Shown here: positions 30,228-40,111 of the stretch, in pieces
How the letters are laid out: every line of letters starts with the position of its first letter
Numbering within the stretch: position 1 is the first letter of the stretch
Assembly: GCA_026225945.1 (NCBI GenBank)
Contig: JAMJFZ010000705.1
Span: forward strand, 556,001 to 620,000
DNA from: Cricetomys ansorgei
Lineage: Eukaryota; Chordata; Mammalia; Rodentia; Nesomyidae
Direction of reading: 5' to 3'
DNA length: 64,000 nt
Made by a program: the position numbers and the translations under genes
Notes under the pieces: model-generated
The model's database searches: none
What the model was told of the DNA's origin: nothing
What the model saw: the letters and a program-made list of their open reading frames with translations, nothing else

Positions 30228-30300
30228 TTGTTGGTTTTTTGAGACAAGGACTCACTGTGTAGCTCTGGCTAACCTGTAGCTCACTCTGTCGACCAGGCTG
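30228..30300 (-). mobile_element. B1 SINE, half
   Basis: Antisense ttttttgagacaaggactcac and tagctcactctgtcgaccagg, then truncated. Confidence 0.8.
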
Positions 30301-30339
30301 TTATCAAACAAAGATCATGAATACTCTTCTATAGGTCCT

Positions 30340-30475
30340 TTGCAACTACTGGAATGGAATTACTTTGTTGAGAGGTGAAGACATAGTTAACTTTTTGTTT
30401 TCAAGTTGATGTTAAATTGCTTTCCTAATTAGTTATGCAAGTCACCAAGTCCTTAGTGGTAATTTTGAAAAGCCA
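30340..30475 (-). mobile_element. L1M fragment, antisense
   Basis: ctactggaatggaattact, catagttaactttttgttttc and ttaaattgctttcctaatt resemble the antisense end of L1M ORF2. Confidence 0.5.
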
Positions 30476-30547
30476 AAACTTCTCTGAAAAATCAAAGTGT
30501 CTTTCATAAGTTTAGCCTTTTCACTTTGTTTACAATGTTGAACGTAG

Positions 30548-30648
30548 TCTAGGGCTAGAGATGTACCTCAGTGATACAGCATGTGGAGAGTCCTGAGAGT
30601 GATCCCCAGCAGGAAAAAACAACAAATAAACAAACAAACAAAAACCAA
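30548..30648 (+). mobile_element. ID SINE
   Basis: gtctagggctagagatgtacc, cagtgatacagcatgtggag, gtgatccccagcagg, then a CAAA tail. Flanks share tagtcta. Confidence 0.85.
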
Positions 30649-30929
30649 AAGCCTTTATATAGTCTAAGTTATCAGTCATTTCTGTCTTGGATGATTTCAC
30701 CTTACTCTCCAACACACTGTAAAGTGGGCTCTAAATCACACCATTACAATAAAACTCCATAATTTCATCAAATACTTGCTCATTTCTTTCTTATTTATTT
30801 TATCAATAACCACTTAAAAGCTAGGTCTCTTGGACATTTTACAGTACAACAGACTGACTGGTTGGCCTCTACAGCAGTCCATTCTATTCATTCTACCTAC
30901 CTTAGAACTTTGGTCTCCTTTAGCTTTCC
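30649..30929. other. No recognised feature
   Basis: AT-rich short stretch. Confidence 0.4.
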
Positions 30930-31083
30930 TTTCTAGTGTATGCATTGGATATGGTGTAGGGAAGAGAAGGCATGAGCTGACAACTTTGTAGAGTTTCTCT
31001 CTTCCCATCTCCATGTGGATTCCCGGAGTCAACCTCAGTTCACCAGGCTTGAGCATCAAGTGCCTATACCCGAGCCATCTCTA
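30930..31083 (-). mobile_element. tRNA-derived SINE (B4-related), old
   Basis: Antisense: tgacaactttgtagagttt, tccatgtggattcccggagtc, accaggcttgagcatcaagtg, cgagccatctc. Confidence 0.6.
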
Positions 31084-31237
31084 GACCCCATAGCTGTCTA
31101 TTTCTATGCCTCCAAGCTGTTCATCTTTATTTCAGTAGCATCTAATCTGCGAAATCCCACCAAGTATATCACTTTCCTCAGACATTGTGTTCACTATCTC
31201 TAGAATTAGGCTTTTGATTAGTTTGTTTTTGATATTT

Positions 31238-31348
31238 TGAGACAGAGTTTCTTATAGCCCACAGTGACCTTGAACTCATTATGTAGCCAAGGTTAGCCAT
31301 AAACTACTGATCCTTCTGCTTCTACAGGCATGCACCACCATACCTCTT
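31238..31348 (-). mobile_element. B1-related SINE, old
   Basis: Antisense ttttgagacagagtttctta, tgaccttgaactcattatg, gcatgcaccaccataccttc-like end. Confidence 0.7.
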
Positions 31349-31359
31349 TTTTAGAAGTT

Positions 31360-31990
31360 TGATTTATACTTATTTGTATTTTATATCCTCCGTATCTCTC
31401 CTCAGCATTATCTCATGATCAGGTTTTTCAATTAACATATGGAATATATTCATAACTAGTTCAATGTTATGGTTGGCAGATTCCATCATGTATTTTCTTC
31501 CTGGGTGATTTATTAATTGACTTTGCTCATAAGTATGAAAAACATTCCCTTGCTTTGCATACCTAATAATTTGTTACTGAATGTCAGTGAATTTTATGGT
31601 TTTGGATGCTGAGTTTTTCTTTATTATTTCTTTAAATATATTTGAGGTTGGTTCTGAGGTACACTTAGGTTCCTTAGAAACAGTTTCTTTGGAGAGTTGC
31701 TTTTAAGTTTTGTTAAACAAGCCCAGAGCAACCTTTGGCCAAGAGCAAATGTGTCCCCACTCTTGAGGCAATACCATTCTAAGTACTCAAACCAATGTCC
31801 TGTGAATTATGGCACTCAGATCTGCTCCTTTCTGGTGATTCATTCCAGCGTCTCAGGTTATTACTTCATGTGTTGAGGTATTCCCTGCTGAACACTGTAG
31901 ATCTCAGGAAGGCACATTTGATTCCCCTTCTTTATTTGTACCCTACAAATTCTAGCCATCAAACTTACCTGAATGGATTCTGAAATCTGT
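31360..31990 (-). mobile_element. L1M 5'-region fragment, antisense
   Basis: gctttgcatacctaataat, ctgaatgtcagtgaattttat, gatgctgagtttttctttatt, tgttaaacaagcccagagcaa, caatgtcctgtgaattatgg follow, in order, an ancient mammal-wide L1 5' segment that I remember in this orientation. Family assignment moderate. Confidence 0.5.
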
Positions 31991-32359
31991 CTCCCAAATC
32001 AAGAAAGCTCCCCTTCCCCAAAATACGGTTTCATATATTTTGTCCAGGTTTATAGTCAAAGCCAAGTAGTAACCCAGTCCTTGTTACTTATTCCATCCAA
32101 GCATCTGTTCTTGCCCTTCTGAAAAGACTATTCTATCCACTGTGGAAAACAAACACTGTAGAGGTGTAAAGGCAGAACCAGGAAGGGTAAGCTCCATTAA
32201 TAGTCCAGGGAGGAAATGATTAGCTTGAATTAGAGTGGTGACAGTGGAGAAAGAAATAGATTATTGATCCATACTTTTTGTGTTCTGAGAGCACCAACTG
32301 TGTCCTTTACCAAATAACATACGGTCACTGTTCATAAGGAATTGAAAATTTTGTGCTGA
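31991..32359. other. No recognised feature
   Basis: Single-copy; nothing recognised. Confidence 0.45.
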
Positions 32360-32462
32360 ATAAAGATCTGATTGTGTTACCCTCAAAAGTCTTTTTGTAG
32401 CTTTTCATTGCTTAAAAAATAAATCCAAACCACAATTAATATATCATTCAAGGTCCTTCATG
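32360..32462. mobile_element. L2-like fragment
   Basis: agatctgattgtgttacc, agcttttcattgcttaaaaaa, aaatccaaaccacaa and caaggtccttcatgatgta follow the known L2 3' order (gatcatgtcactcc ... aaggccctacatgat). Confidence 0.55.
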
Positions 32463-32469
32463 ATGTATT

Positions 32470-32645
32470 TTAAAAAGTATTTTATGTTGTGTTTTTCTTT
32501 AGGTATGTATATATGCATGTGTATTTGTGTGTGCGCACACATCTGTGAGATGCATGTGTATATATGTATGTACATGCCCACATACATGTGGAAGCCAGAG
32601 GTTAACAGTGGTGTCTTCCTCAGTTGTTCTTCACCATTTTTTTTA
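32470..32645 (-). mobile_element. B4A-type SINE tail half
   Basis: TG-rich antisense tail then cacatacatgtggaagccag, aggttaacagtggtgtcttcc and agttgttcttcacca; the head half is missing. Confidence 0.65.
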
Positions 32646-32660
32646 CTTTAAAAAATGTTT

Positions 32661-32849
32661 GCTGGGTGGTGGTGGTATGCACCTTTAATCCCAGCACTCG
32701 GGAGGCAGAGGCAGGCAGATCTCTGTGAGTTCAAGGCCAGCCTGGTCTACAGAGTAGTTCCAAGACAGCCAGTTACAACAGAGAAACCCTGTCTCAAAAA
32801 AAAAAAAAGAAAAGAGGGAAGGAAGAAAAGAAGGAAGGAAGGAAGACAG
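32661..32849 (+). mobile_element. B1 SINE with GGAA-rich tail and 10-bp duplication
   Basis: gctgggtggtggtggtatgc, cccagcactcgggaggcagag, ccaagacagccagttacaac. The tail has become A/GGAA repeats (32790-32848). Flanked by aaaaatgttt at 32651-32660 and 32850-32859. Confidence 0.94.
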
Positions 32850-32899
32850 AAAAATGTTTAAGCATATTTTTTAGAATTTTAAATTTATTTTTTGATAAG

Positions 32900-33035
32900 G
32901 CATATTGTAGTACATCCCAGCACTTGGGAGGTAGAGGAAGGCATATCTCTATTATTTCAATGCCACCCTAATCTACATAGCAAGTTCCAGGCCAGTCAAG
33001 ACTACATAGTGAGACCATGTCTCAAAAAAACAAAA
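32900..33035 (+). mobile_element. B1 SINE, diverged
   Basis: cccagcacttgggaggtagag, taatctacatagcaagttcc, gtgagaccatgtctcaaaa. Confidence 0.8.
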
Positions 33036-33702
33036 AGAAGTATTCTTTGACAATTTCATGCTTGCTATCAATGTATCTTGATCTATCCATCCCAAATATC
33101 CCTTCCTACTCCCCTTACCCCTTCCTCAATATTTCATTTTCCCACCTTCATCTCCTCCTCCTCCTCCCCCTCCTCTTCTGTTTTTTTCTTCTTCTCCTCC
33201 TCCTTCTCTTCCTTTTTCTTCTTCCGTATAACCTACTGAATCCAATTACTGCTGCTTCCATGCACATGGTATGGGGCCATTCACCAGAGCATGAGCAACC
33301 TACAAGCAGCCTCATCCAAAGAAAAATCACTTCTCCTCCCCAGCAGACATCAACTGCTAATAACCCCTCAGGGGGTGGAGCCATACCCATGCTGGAATAC
33401 TGACTTGCTTGATCTTGTGCAGATCTTCTAGGAACTTACCGATACTGCATATTCCTAAATGCAGCAACCATGTTATATTCAGTAAACAGTGCTCCTTTTC
33501 ATCCTCTGGCTCTTACATTCTTTCTGCATCTCTTCTGTGATGTACCCTGAGTCTTGTAGCGTTGCTATAAATGTCCCCTTTAGTGATGAGCACTCAACTG
33601 TCACTTGTCTCAGCACTTGAAATATTTATAAGTCTCTGTATTGACCATTGCCCACCAAAGCTTCTCTGACTCATGCCGAGAGCAGCACAAAATCTACGGT
33701 TC
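33036..33702 (-). mobile_element. Rodent L1 3'-UTR-type repeat, antisense
   Basis: tttgacaatttcatgcttgc, a CTC/CTT-rich tract at 33148-33225, aacctactgaatccaattac, gcacatggtatggggccattc, agcatgagcaacctacaagc, tctggctcttacattctttc. I read this as the antisense 3' UTR of a rodent (Lx-like) L1 because the next L1 segments are also antisense; the class is an inference. Confidence 0.55.
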
Positions 33703-34010
33703 TGGTGGTTTCTATAAGAATGGTCCCCATAGGCTCATATATTTGAATACTTAGTTACCAGGAAATGGCACTATTTGAAAGGATTAGGAAGTGTGGCCTT
33801 GTTGGAGGAAGTGTGTCACTGGGGTAGTCTTTGAGGTTTCAAAAGACCAAGCCAGACCCAGTGGCTCTCTCTTCCTGCTGTCTATGGATCCAGATGTAGA
33901 ACTCTCTGCTGCTTCTCCAGCGCTGTGTCTGCCTGTGTGCTCCCATGCTCCCTGACATGATTATAATGGACTAAACTTCTGAAACTATCTAGTTTGAGTT
34001 AATCCATCCT
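33703..34010 (+). mobile_element. MT-type ERVL-MaLR LTR, 3' truncated
   Basis: ataagaatggtccccatagg, gaaatggcactatttgaaagg, agtgtggccttgttggagga, atccagatgtagaactctctg, ttataatggactaaacttc. Ends before the poly-A region. Opposite in orientation to the MT copy at 34339. Confidence 0.85.
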
Positions 34011-34338
34011 TCCCTCCTCCATTTCTATCCCCTATCCCCCCATCCTCATACATATTGAAACCTTGAGCCACTAGTAGTCTCCCCTTTTACTTTATTATCA
34101 CATGTTCTACTACCCTCTCCCCCCAATTAAGGCGTCTTCCCATCATTTTCTAGTTTCCTTACCTCTACAGACACTCCAAATTAAACACATAAATAGAAAA
34201 ATTTGAAGCTAGGATGTACATATAAGAAAGAACATGCAGCATTTGTACTGCTGGGCCTGGGTTACCCTACTCAAGATGATTTTCTAGTTCCATCCATTTT
34301 CCTGAAATTCCATTTTCTAGCTATTATGAGTAAATAGA
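34011..34338 (-). mobile_element. L1 (Lx-type) 3' UTR/ORF2 end, antisense, part 1
   Basis: CT-rich 3' UTR, caattaaggcgtcttcccatc, gaaagaacatgcagcatttgt, tttctagttccatccatttt, and agctattatgagtaaataga where an MT LTR has inserted. Continues at 35136. Confidence 0.8.
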
Positions 34339-34651
34339 TGCCTTAGTTAGGGTTTTATTGCTGTAAACAGACACCATGACCATGACAACTGTTATAAAGA
34401 AAAGATTTAATTGGGGCTGGCTTACAGTTCAGAGGTTTAGTCCATTGTCATCATGGTGAGAAGCATGGCAGCACACAGCCTGACATGGTGTTGGAGAAGG
34501 AGCCAAGAGTTCTACATCCAGACCCAAAGGCAACAGGAAGAGATAGTGACACTGGGCCTGGCTTGAGCATCTGAAACCTCAAAGCCTGCCCCCAATGGCA
34601 TACTTCCTCCAACAAGGCCACATCTACTCCAACAAGGTCATACCTCCTAAT
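34339..34651 (-). mobile_element. MT-type ERVL-MaLR LTR, 3' part (minus strand)
   Basis: Antisense: gccttagttagggttttattg, gacaccatgaccatgac, ttaattggggctggcttacag, aagagttctacatccagaccc, cttcctccaacaaggccaca. Split by an ERV2 LTR; outer flanks ATAGA at 34334-34338 and 35136-35140. Confidence 0.93.
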
Positions 34652-35078
34652 TGACCCAGCCCGCAGGTCAATCAACAGGGGATCCTGGAAGAGAGAGTGA
34701 GGATTTCGGGGGGACAAGAGAGGCAAAGTTCTCTGATCAAGTCCATTTATTCAGTGTTTTTACATGGCATTTATAGGCCAAGGAGGGAGGAACTAGCTAG
34801 GGACAAAACAGGATATCTAGGGGCAAAAAACAAAAATAGGCTGTTTTTGCATTTGGACAAAAACAGGATACCCCATACCTGGAGGAAGTAGTTAAGGGTA
34901 AATACTAAAAGGAAAAAACAACTTTAAGAGAGAAAAACAAGTCTAAGAGAGAAAAACAGGTCTGAGAGAGGAAAACAGGTCTTGTGGCCAGTGGTGGAAT
35001 ACTACTCACTGCCTAAGCAGTTTAACATCGTGACATTGATAGAGGCAGGAAAAGGCTTGGGGACATCGGCTCCCCATG
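34652..35078 (-). mobile_element. ERV2 (IAP-like) solo LTR with CCTAAT duplication
   Basis: 427-bp solo LTR. On the minus strand it starts ...ggggagccgatgtcc and ends ...gcgggctgggtca. A TATAAA lies at 34770-34775 and an AATAAA at 34746-34751 (both minus strand), the close spacing of IAP-type LTRs. Three 19-bp tandem units at 34925-34981 sit in U3. CCTAAT is duplicated at 34646-34651 and 35079-35084. The first bases differ from the usual TGT start. Class by structure; subfamily not assigned. No internal retroviral sequence remains. Confidence 0.87.
34925..34981 (-). repeat. Three 19-bp tandem units in LTR U3
   Basis: taagagagaaaaacaagtc (34925-34943), taagagagaaaaacaggtc (34944-34962), tgagagaggaaaacaggtc (34963-34981). 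Tandem U3 units in retroviral LTRs often act as enhancers; function here is not shown. Confidence 0.95.
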
Positions 35079-35135
35079 CCTAATAGTGCCACTCCGTATG
35101 GGCTTATGGGAACCATTTTCATTCAAACCACCACA
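35079..35135 (-). mobile_element. MT-type LTR, 5' end (minus strand)
   Basis: taatagtgccactccgtatgg and ccattttcattcaaacca then ccaca, the LTR's TGTGG start on the minus strand. Completes the MT copy begun at 34339. Confidence 0.93.
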
Positions 35136-35569
35136 ATAGAGCAGCAATGAATGTTGATGTGCAAGTACTCCAGTTATAAGACATAAAGTCCTTTAGGCCT
35201 ATGCCCAGGTATATGTTCTGGTCATATGATGCTTCTATTTGTAGCTTTTTGAGAAAGCTCCATGCTGATTTCCATAAAGGATACACCAGTTTATCCTCCC
35301 ACCAGCAGTGTATAAGGGTTCTCCTTTACCTGAATCCTTGCCAGCATTTGTTATCATCTGTTTTTGTTTTGCTATTGTTGGTTTGTTTGATGATAGCCAT
35401 TCTGACTGGAGTGAAATGGAAACTCAAAGCACTTTTAATTTGCATTTCCCTGATAACTAATGATGTTGAGCACTTTTTAAAATGCTTTATTGTCAACTTG
35501 TATTTCTTCTTTTGAGAATTCTCTTTCCATTCCATAGCTCATTTTAAAAATGTATTGTTCTCTTTCTTT
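35136..35569 (-). mobile_element. L1 ORF2 end, antisense, part 2
   Basis: gcagcaatgaatgttgatgtg, atgcccaggtatatgttctgg, ccaccagcagtgtataagggt, gccattctgactggagtgaaa, tttgcatttccctgataacta. Joins directly to 34338 once the MT LTR is removed. Confidence 0.93.
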
Positions 35570-35720
35570 TTCTTTTTTGAGTCAAGGTCTCATTATGTAA
35601 TCATGATGCTGGCCTGGAACTCACGATGTAGAACAAAATGGCTTCAAACTCACAGAGACTCACCTGCCTCTGACTCCCAAGAACTGAGATTAAAGGCAAA
35701 TGCCATCATGTCAAGCTTGT
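35570..35720 (-). mobile_element. B1 SINE inserted in L1
   Basis: Antisense ttttgagtcaaggtctcatta, ggcctggaactcacgatgtag, ctctgactcccaagaactgag. Confidence 0.85.
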
Positions 35721-35858
35721 TTGTTTTCTTGAGTTCTTTGTTTATTCTAGATAATAATCTTCTCTTGGATGTATAGCTAGAAAAAATTTTGTCCATTCTG
35801 TAGGCTGTCTCTTCACTTGATTGACGGTGTCTGCTGATGTTTAAGAGATTTTTTTGTT
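35721..35858 (-). mobile_element. L1 ORF2, antisense, part 3
   Basis: cttgagttctttgtttattc, cttctcttggatgtatagct, gtaggctgtctcttcacttga. Confidence 0.88.
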
Positions 35859-35873
35859 AAGAAAATGATTTGT

Positions 35874-36077
35874 GGGGGCTGGAGAGATGGCTCAGCTGTT
35901 GGGAGCATTGGCTACTCTTCCAGAGGACTCAGGCTCAATTTCCAGCAACCACATGGCAGCTCACAACTATCTGTAACTCCTGTTCCAGGGGAATCCGATA
36001 CCCTCATATGGATATTCATGCAGGCAAAACACCAATTTACATAAAATTTAAAAAATAAATAAAATACTTTTAAAAGA
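35874..36077 (+). mobile_element. B3 SINE with 15-bp target duplication
   Basis: ggggctggagagatggctcag, ttccagaggactcaggctcaa, ttcatgcaggcaaaacacca. Perfect aagaaaatgatttgt at 35859-35873 and 36078-36092. Confidence 0.96.
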
Positions 36078-36097
36078 AAGAAAATGATTTGTTTTTA

Positions 36098-36301
36098 TTA
36101 TTTTTAAGTATGTGTGTGCACCTGTGACTGTGGGGGGGGGCAGGGAGTATGTGCATGTGAGCACAGGTACCCTTGGAGTCCCAAAAAGAGTGTCAGATCT
36201 CCAAGCAGTTGTGAGTCACCTGATAGGGGTGCTAGAATAGAATTTGGGTCCTCTGTAAAAGCAGTATGTGCCCCTAACCACTAAGCCATCTCTCCAGCCC
36301 C
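36098..36301 (-). mobile_element. B3 SINE
   Basis: Antisense: TG-rich tail with a G run, gtcagatctccaagcagttg, ggggtgctagaatagaattt, actaagccatctctccagccc. Confidence 0.88.
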
Positions 36302-37596
36302 TGTTGAAAAGCCTCTTAATTTCATGGTTTCACATTTGTTGGTTATTGGCCTTATTTCCTAAGTGACTGGAGTCATATCCAGAAAGTCCTTACCTATGCC
36401 TGTATCTTGACACATACTTCCTAGCTTTTCTTCTAGCAATTTCAGGGTTTCAGGTCTTTTGCTGAGATATTTGACCCTTTGGGGGTTTAATTTTATATAT
36501 GGTGAAAGACAAAGAATCTAGTTCTATGCCTCTACATGCAGATATCATTTTCCCAGCATCATTTGTTGAAGATACTTTCTTTCCCCCAAAATCTGGTGGC
36601 TATAATTGTGTGAATCTTCTTATTTATTCAGTTGATCTATATGGATGTTTTGTGACAATACAATAATGCTTTTGTTACTATGGACCTGTAGTATAACTTG
36701 AAATCAGATATGGTAATGTCCCCAGCAGCATTCTTTTTGCTTGAGATTGCTGTCTGGGGTCCTTTATGCTTCATATGAATTTTAATAATGTTTATTTCTG
36801 TGAAGAATGTCACTGTAATTGGAACGGGGATTGGATTGAATTTGTAGATTGCTTGTAGTAGGATGATCGGTTTCACAATATTGATTCTTCAGATCCACGA
36901 GCATGAGAGGTCTTTCCATTGTAGATATCATTCACATCCCTGGTTAGGTTTATTCCTAAATATTTTTAGGCTATTGAGAATGGAATTGTTTCCATGATTT
37001 CTTTCTCAATATGTTTGTCATTGGCATATAGGAAAGGTTTTGAGTTTTGTATATTAGTTTTGTATCCTGCCACTTTGCTGAAGTGTTTTTCAGTTTTAAG
37101 AGTTTTCTAGTGGAGTCTTTAGGAGCTGTTAAGTATAGAATCACATCATCTCCAAATAAGCGATATTTTGACACCTTCCTTTTCTATTTTTTTCACTTTG
37201 GTTTCCTTATCTTATCTTATTGCTCTAGCAGACTTCAAGGTCTCTATTGAGTAGAAGTAGAAAGAGTGAACTCCTTGTTCCTGATCTTAATAGGAATGCT
37301 TTTGAGTTTTTCTCCATTTAGCATGATATTGGCTCTATGTTTGTCACATATAGCCTTTACTATGTTGAGATATGTTGGTTTTTTTTTTTTTTTACTCTGA
37401 GTTTCTTGGAAATTTTAACATGAAAGAATATTAGACTATGTTGAAAGGCCTTTTCTAAGATTATCAAGATGACTATGTGATTTCTGTCTTTGAGTTCATT
37501 TATGAAATGTATAACATTTATTGATTTACATATATTGAACCATATCTAAATCTCTGGAATAATGCCAACTTATCGTGGTGAGTGCTCTTGGGGGTT
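36302..37596 (-). pseudogene. L1 ORF2 reverse-transcriptase remnant, antisense
   Basis: Continuous minus-strand L1 ORF2 through the polymerase core. ggaataatgccaacttatc lies at the upstream end (near 37560) and aagcctcttaatttcatgg at the downstream end. Near 37150 the translated frame reads RLFGDDVILYL, the L1 F-A-D-D box with Ala changed to Gly; frames at 36637-36876 and 36971-37174 are parts of this ORF. In-frame stops and a T run at 37380-37394 show it is dead. It would encode the L1 endonuclease/RT protein that copies L1 and SINE RNA. Confidence 0.93.
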
Positions 37597-37736
37597 TTTG
37601 TTGTTTGAGACAGGGTCTCATTACTTAGCCCTAACTATCCTGGAACTCACTATGTAAACCTGTGGCCTTGAACTCATGAGGTTCTGCCTCTGCCTTCTGA
37701 GTTCTGGGATTAAGATGTGCACTGCCATGCCCTGCC
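37597..37736 (-). mobile_element. B1 SINE inserted in L1
   Basis: Antisense gtttgagacagggtctcatta, tcctggaactcactatgtaa, tctgagttctgggattaag. Confidence 0.9.
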
Positions 37737-37775
37737 CATGAATAATCTTTTTTATGTGTTCTTGAACTTCATTTA
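37737..37775 (-). mobile_element. L1 ORF2, antisense, last recognised piece
   Basis: gaataatcttttttatgtgtt and cttgaac continue ORF2 after the B1. Confidence 0.8.
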
Positions 37776-37987
37776 CACAGGGTATCTCACTGAACCTGGA
37801 ACTCACGAATTCAGCTATATGGCTAGCCAACTAGCTTCAGAGATCCATCTGTTCCTACTCTTCCAGTGCTGGGGTTACAGGGGTTCATTACCAAGCCTGG
37901 ATTTTGACATGGGTGCTGGAGAACTAAACTTGAGTCTTCATTCTTACATGGCAAGTACTTTACCCACTGAGCCATCTCCCCAGCCAC
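37776..37987 (-). mobile_element. B4A-type composite SINE
   Basis: Antisense: gtatctcactgaacctggaac, ccagtgctggggttacagg, gacatgggtgctggagaac, actgagccatctccccagcca. Confidence 0.85.
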
Positions 37988-38905
37988 TAAAATATTTTAA
38001 TAACACATTTTATTTAACAGAAAATGCCCCAAATAATATAATTTTATCACAGAAGTAATGTAAATAGTTACTTTCATATTTTACAAGGTCTTTGAAATGC
38101 TCTGTATTATAATTTTAAAATACAATGTGAAAAATAGGAATAAGTTACATAATGCAACAATCTTGTATTTTTTAAGTCATTGAAATGTTATATGTTATCA
38201 AGGAAATACAGCATATAAACTATATATTAGTTATTTTAATGTTCTTCCTTCTAATTTTAAATACAGCTTATTATCACTAAAAATAGAAATAATAAAAGAA
38301 ATTGTTTTACTAATTTTTAATTCTTTTCTCTAAGTCTCTAAAGTATAGCTTATCATTTCAATGAGTAAACAATAAGAACAAAATTAAGTTAAATTATTGT
38401 TTAAGTCAGTATGAAGTATCATATTTTACCATTTCAACTTAGAAAATTATAAATATATTATTAATTACTTTTACAGTTTTCTTTCTTTACTGTCTTAAAA
38501 AATGTAATCTTCACTTCAACAAGAGAACATTATATACAAATTGTCACTTGTTTTCAAGTCTTTTTTTTATTTTTGTTTTTTTGGTTTTTTGAGACAGGAT
38601 TTCTCTGTTGTAACTCTGGCTGTCCTGGAACTCACTCTGTAGACCAGGCTGGTCTTGAACTCACAGAGATCTGCCCGCCTCTGCCTCTCGAGTGCTAAGA
38701 TTAAAGGTGTGCTCCACACTACCTGACATTTTCAATTCTTTTTTGTTACTAAGTCATTGAAATACAGTAGTTATGACATTTTTAACATGTAAGTGATAGG
38801 AACAATTTATATTCTTTTACTTTGTTTTTTAAATGCATCATATTATCATTTCAGCGTGTAAATAGTATAAGGTAATAACTAGTGAGTCTATATCCTTTGT
38901 TGTTT
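37988..38905. mobile_element. Ancient AT-rich mammalian repeat with degenerate tandem units
   Basis: cacattttatttaacagaaaa leads into recurring blocks containing aagtc(a/t)ttgaaat and tatcatttcaac...gtaa at about 38084, 38174, 38332, 38403, 38490 and 38751. I recall this pattern from a mammal-wide element, probably a DNA transposon; class not certain. A B1 interrupts it. Confidence 0.5.
38567..38728 (-). mobile_element. B1 SINE, young-looking
   Basis: Antisense ttgagacaggatttctctgtt, gtaactctggctgtcctgg, tgtagaccaggctggtcttg. Flanked by ttttcaagtctttttt (38551-38566) and ttttcaattctttttt (38729-38744), one mismatch. Confidence 0.95.
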
Positions 38906-39089
38906 ACTAAATCTTGCACATAGAATATACCTCTAATGAATTTTGGAGTGGGCAAATTCTAGGGCTTCATGGTAAACAGGACGACAATCTAGTGGAAGAG
39001 CAAGTACACATGAAATGACTCAAACCATGATGGAAATACACAGGATGCATTAAAAGAGAGCAGAAGCAAGAAAAGAAAGAGAACTGGGA
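38906..39089. other. No recognised feature
   Basis: Short single-copy stretch. Confidence 0.4.
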
Positions 39090-39480
39090 GAGGTAAAGGA
39101 AGTGTCAGGGCTAGACCATGAGCACTACTACTCTTCCTTCTTAACCTATTTGGCAACCCTTACTCCCTTGCTCAAGGAACCTCAACAGCTCTTTAGCTTT
39201 ACTGAGTTGAAACTCTTTAGCTTGGCTTTTAAAGGCTCCCATTATCTGCTCTCCTATCAAGCTCACTTTATTTTCTGTTCCTCTCATGCTTATAACTGTC
39301 ATTACAATTAAGTCAATTTGTCACTCTTCCAGGATCACACCAGACACATTCCCAACTCCAAGCCTTTTTCCATACTATTTCTACTTCTGAAATGTCTTCT
39401 TATGATGGTCCTCTGGGTCTTAATCACTGTGCTGTTTGCAGACCAAATCAAGTTCTAGCTATCTATCTACTGTTCTTTTT
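39090..39480. mobile_element. L2-like LINE fragment
   Basis: ttgctcaaggaacctcaacag, ttagcttggcttttaaaggct, cttccaggatcacaccagaca, ccaagcctttttccatacta and tgaaatgtcttcttatgatgg follow the L2 3' order. Old and gapped. Confidence 0.6.
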
Positions 39481-40111
39481 CTAATTACTATAACCTTGAG
39501 AACAGGACATATCTCAAATTGTAGATGGTCTCAAATGATCTTGCTGAGCATTGTGCATAAAGAGTAAATTATCTTCCAAAACTGATCAGTATATAAATTT
39601 ATATTTTTAATGAACACAATGACAATTTTCCTTCACTGGCCCTTGTTCTGTGCCTGTTTCTTCAATAGTATTATTAAAATGGTGATCATTTACATATGTT
39701 ACTTAAAGTTGTAAGAATAAGGTTCTCAATATTACCACTATCACCACTCTCCAAACTTTTTTTACTGCTGGTAGTCTCATTCTTGGTTAATATTGTCCTC
39801 ATTGACCTATGCTCCTAACTAGGGATCTTTAAGGCTTTAAGCCATTTCAATGCCATCTAGTAGCTTTAAGCTCTTATTAACTTCATTTACCTTCTCCATG
39901 TTCACTTAGCAAACACTTATTAATTGTTCTCAGAACAACCTCTCTGAATTGATCATCTGCTTTGTGTTGTTGTTCGAGCTCACCATTCCACTGAGAAGTC
40001 CACTGGCTAAAATATCTCCATCTCTGACATTTCCATTCCCATTCTTTCCTCACTCTATAACAAAACATCTAAAATATACTTATTTTTTTCCCTTAAAACA
40101 CCTCGATGGAG
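39481..40111. other. No confident feature
   Basis: Single-copy AT-rich DNA; L2-like traces near 39990-40080 are too weak alone. Confidence 0.4.

Noticed and set aside
33017..33403. 128-residue plus-strand frame with Leu/Phe repeats
   Set aside because: Lies in the CTC/CTT tract of an L1 3'-UTR-type repeat.
36637..37174. Minus-strand frames resembling a real reverse transcriptase
   Set aside because: They are genuine L1 ORF2 pieces but broken by stops and SINE insertions, so listed as a pseudogene and not as a CDS.
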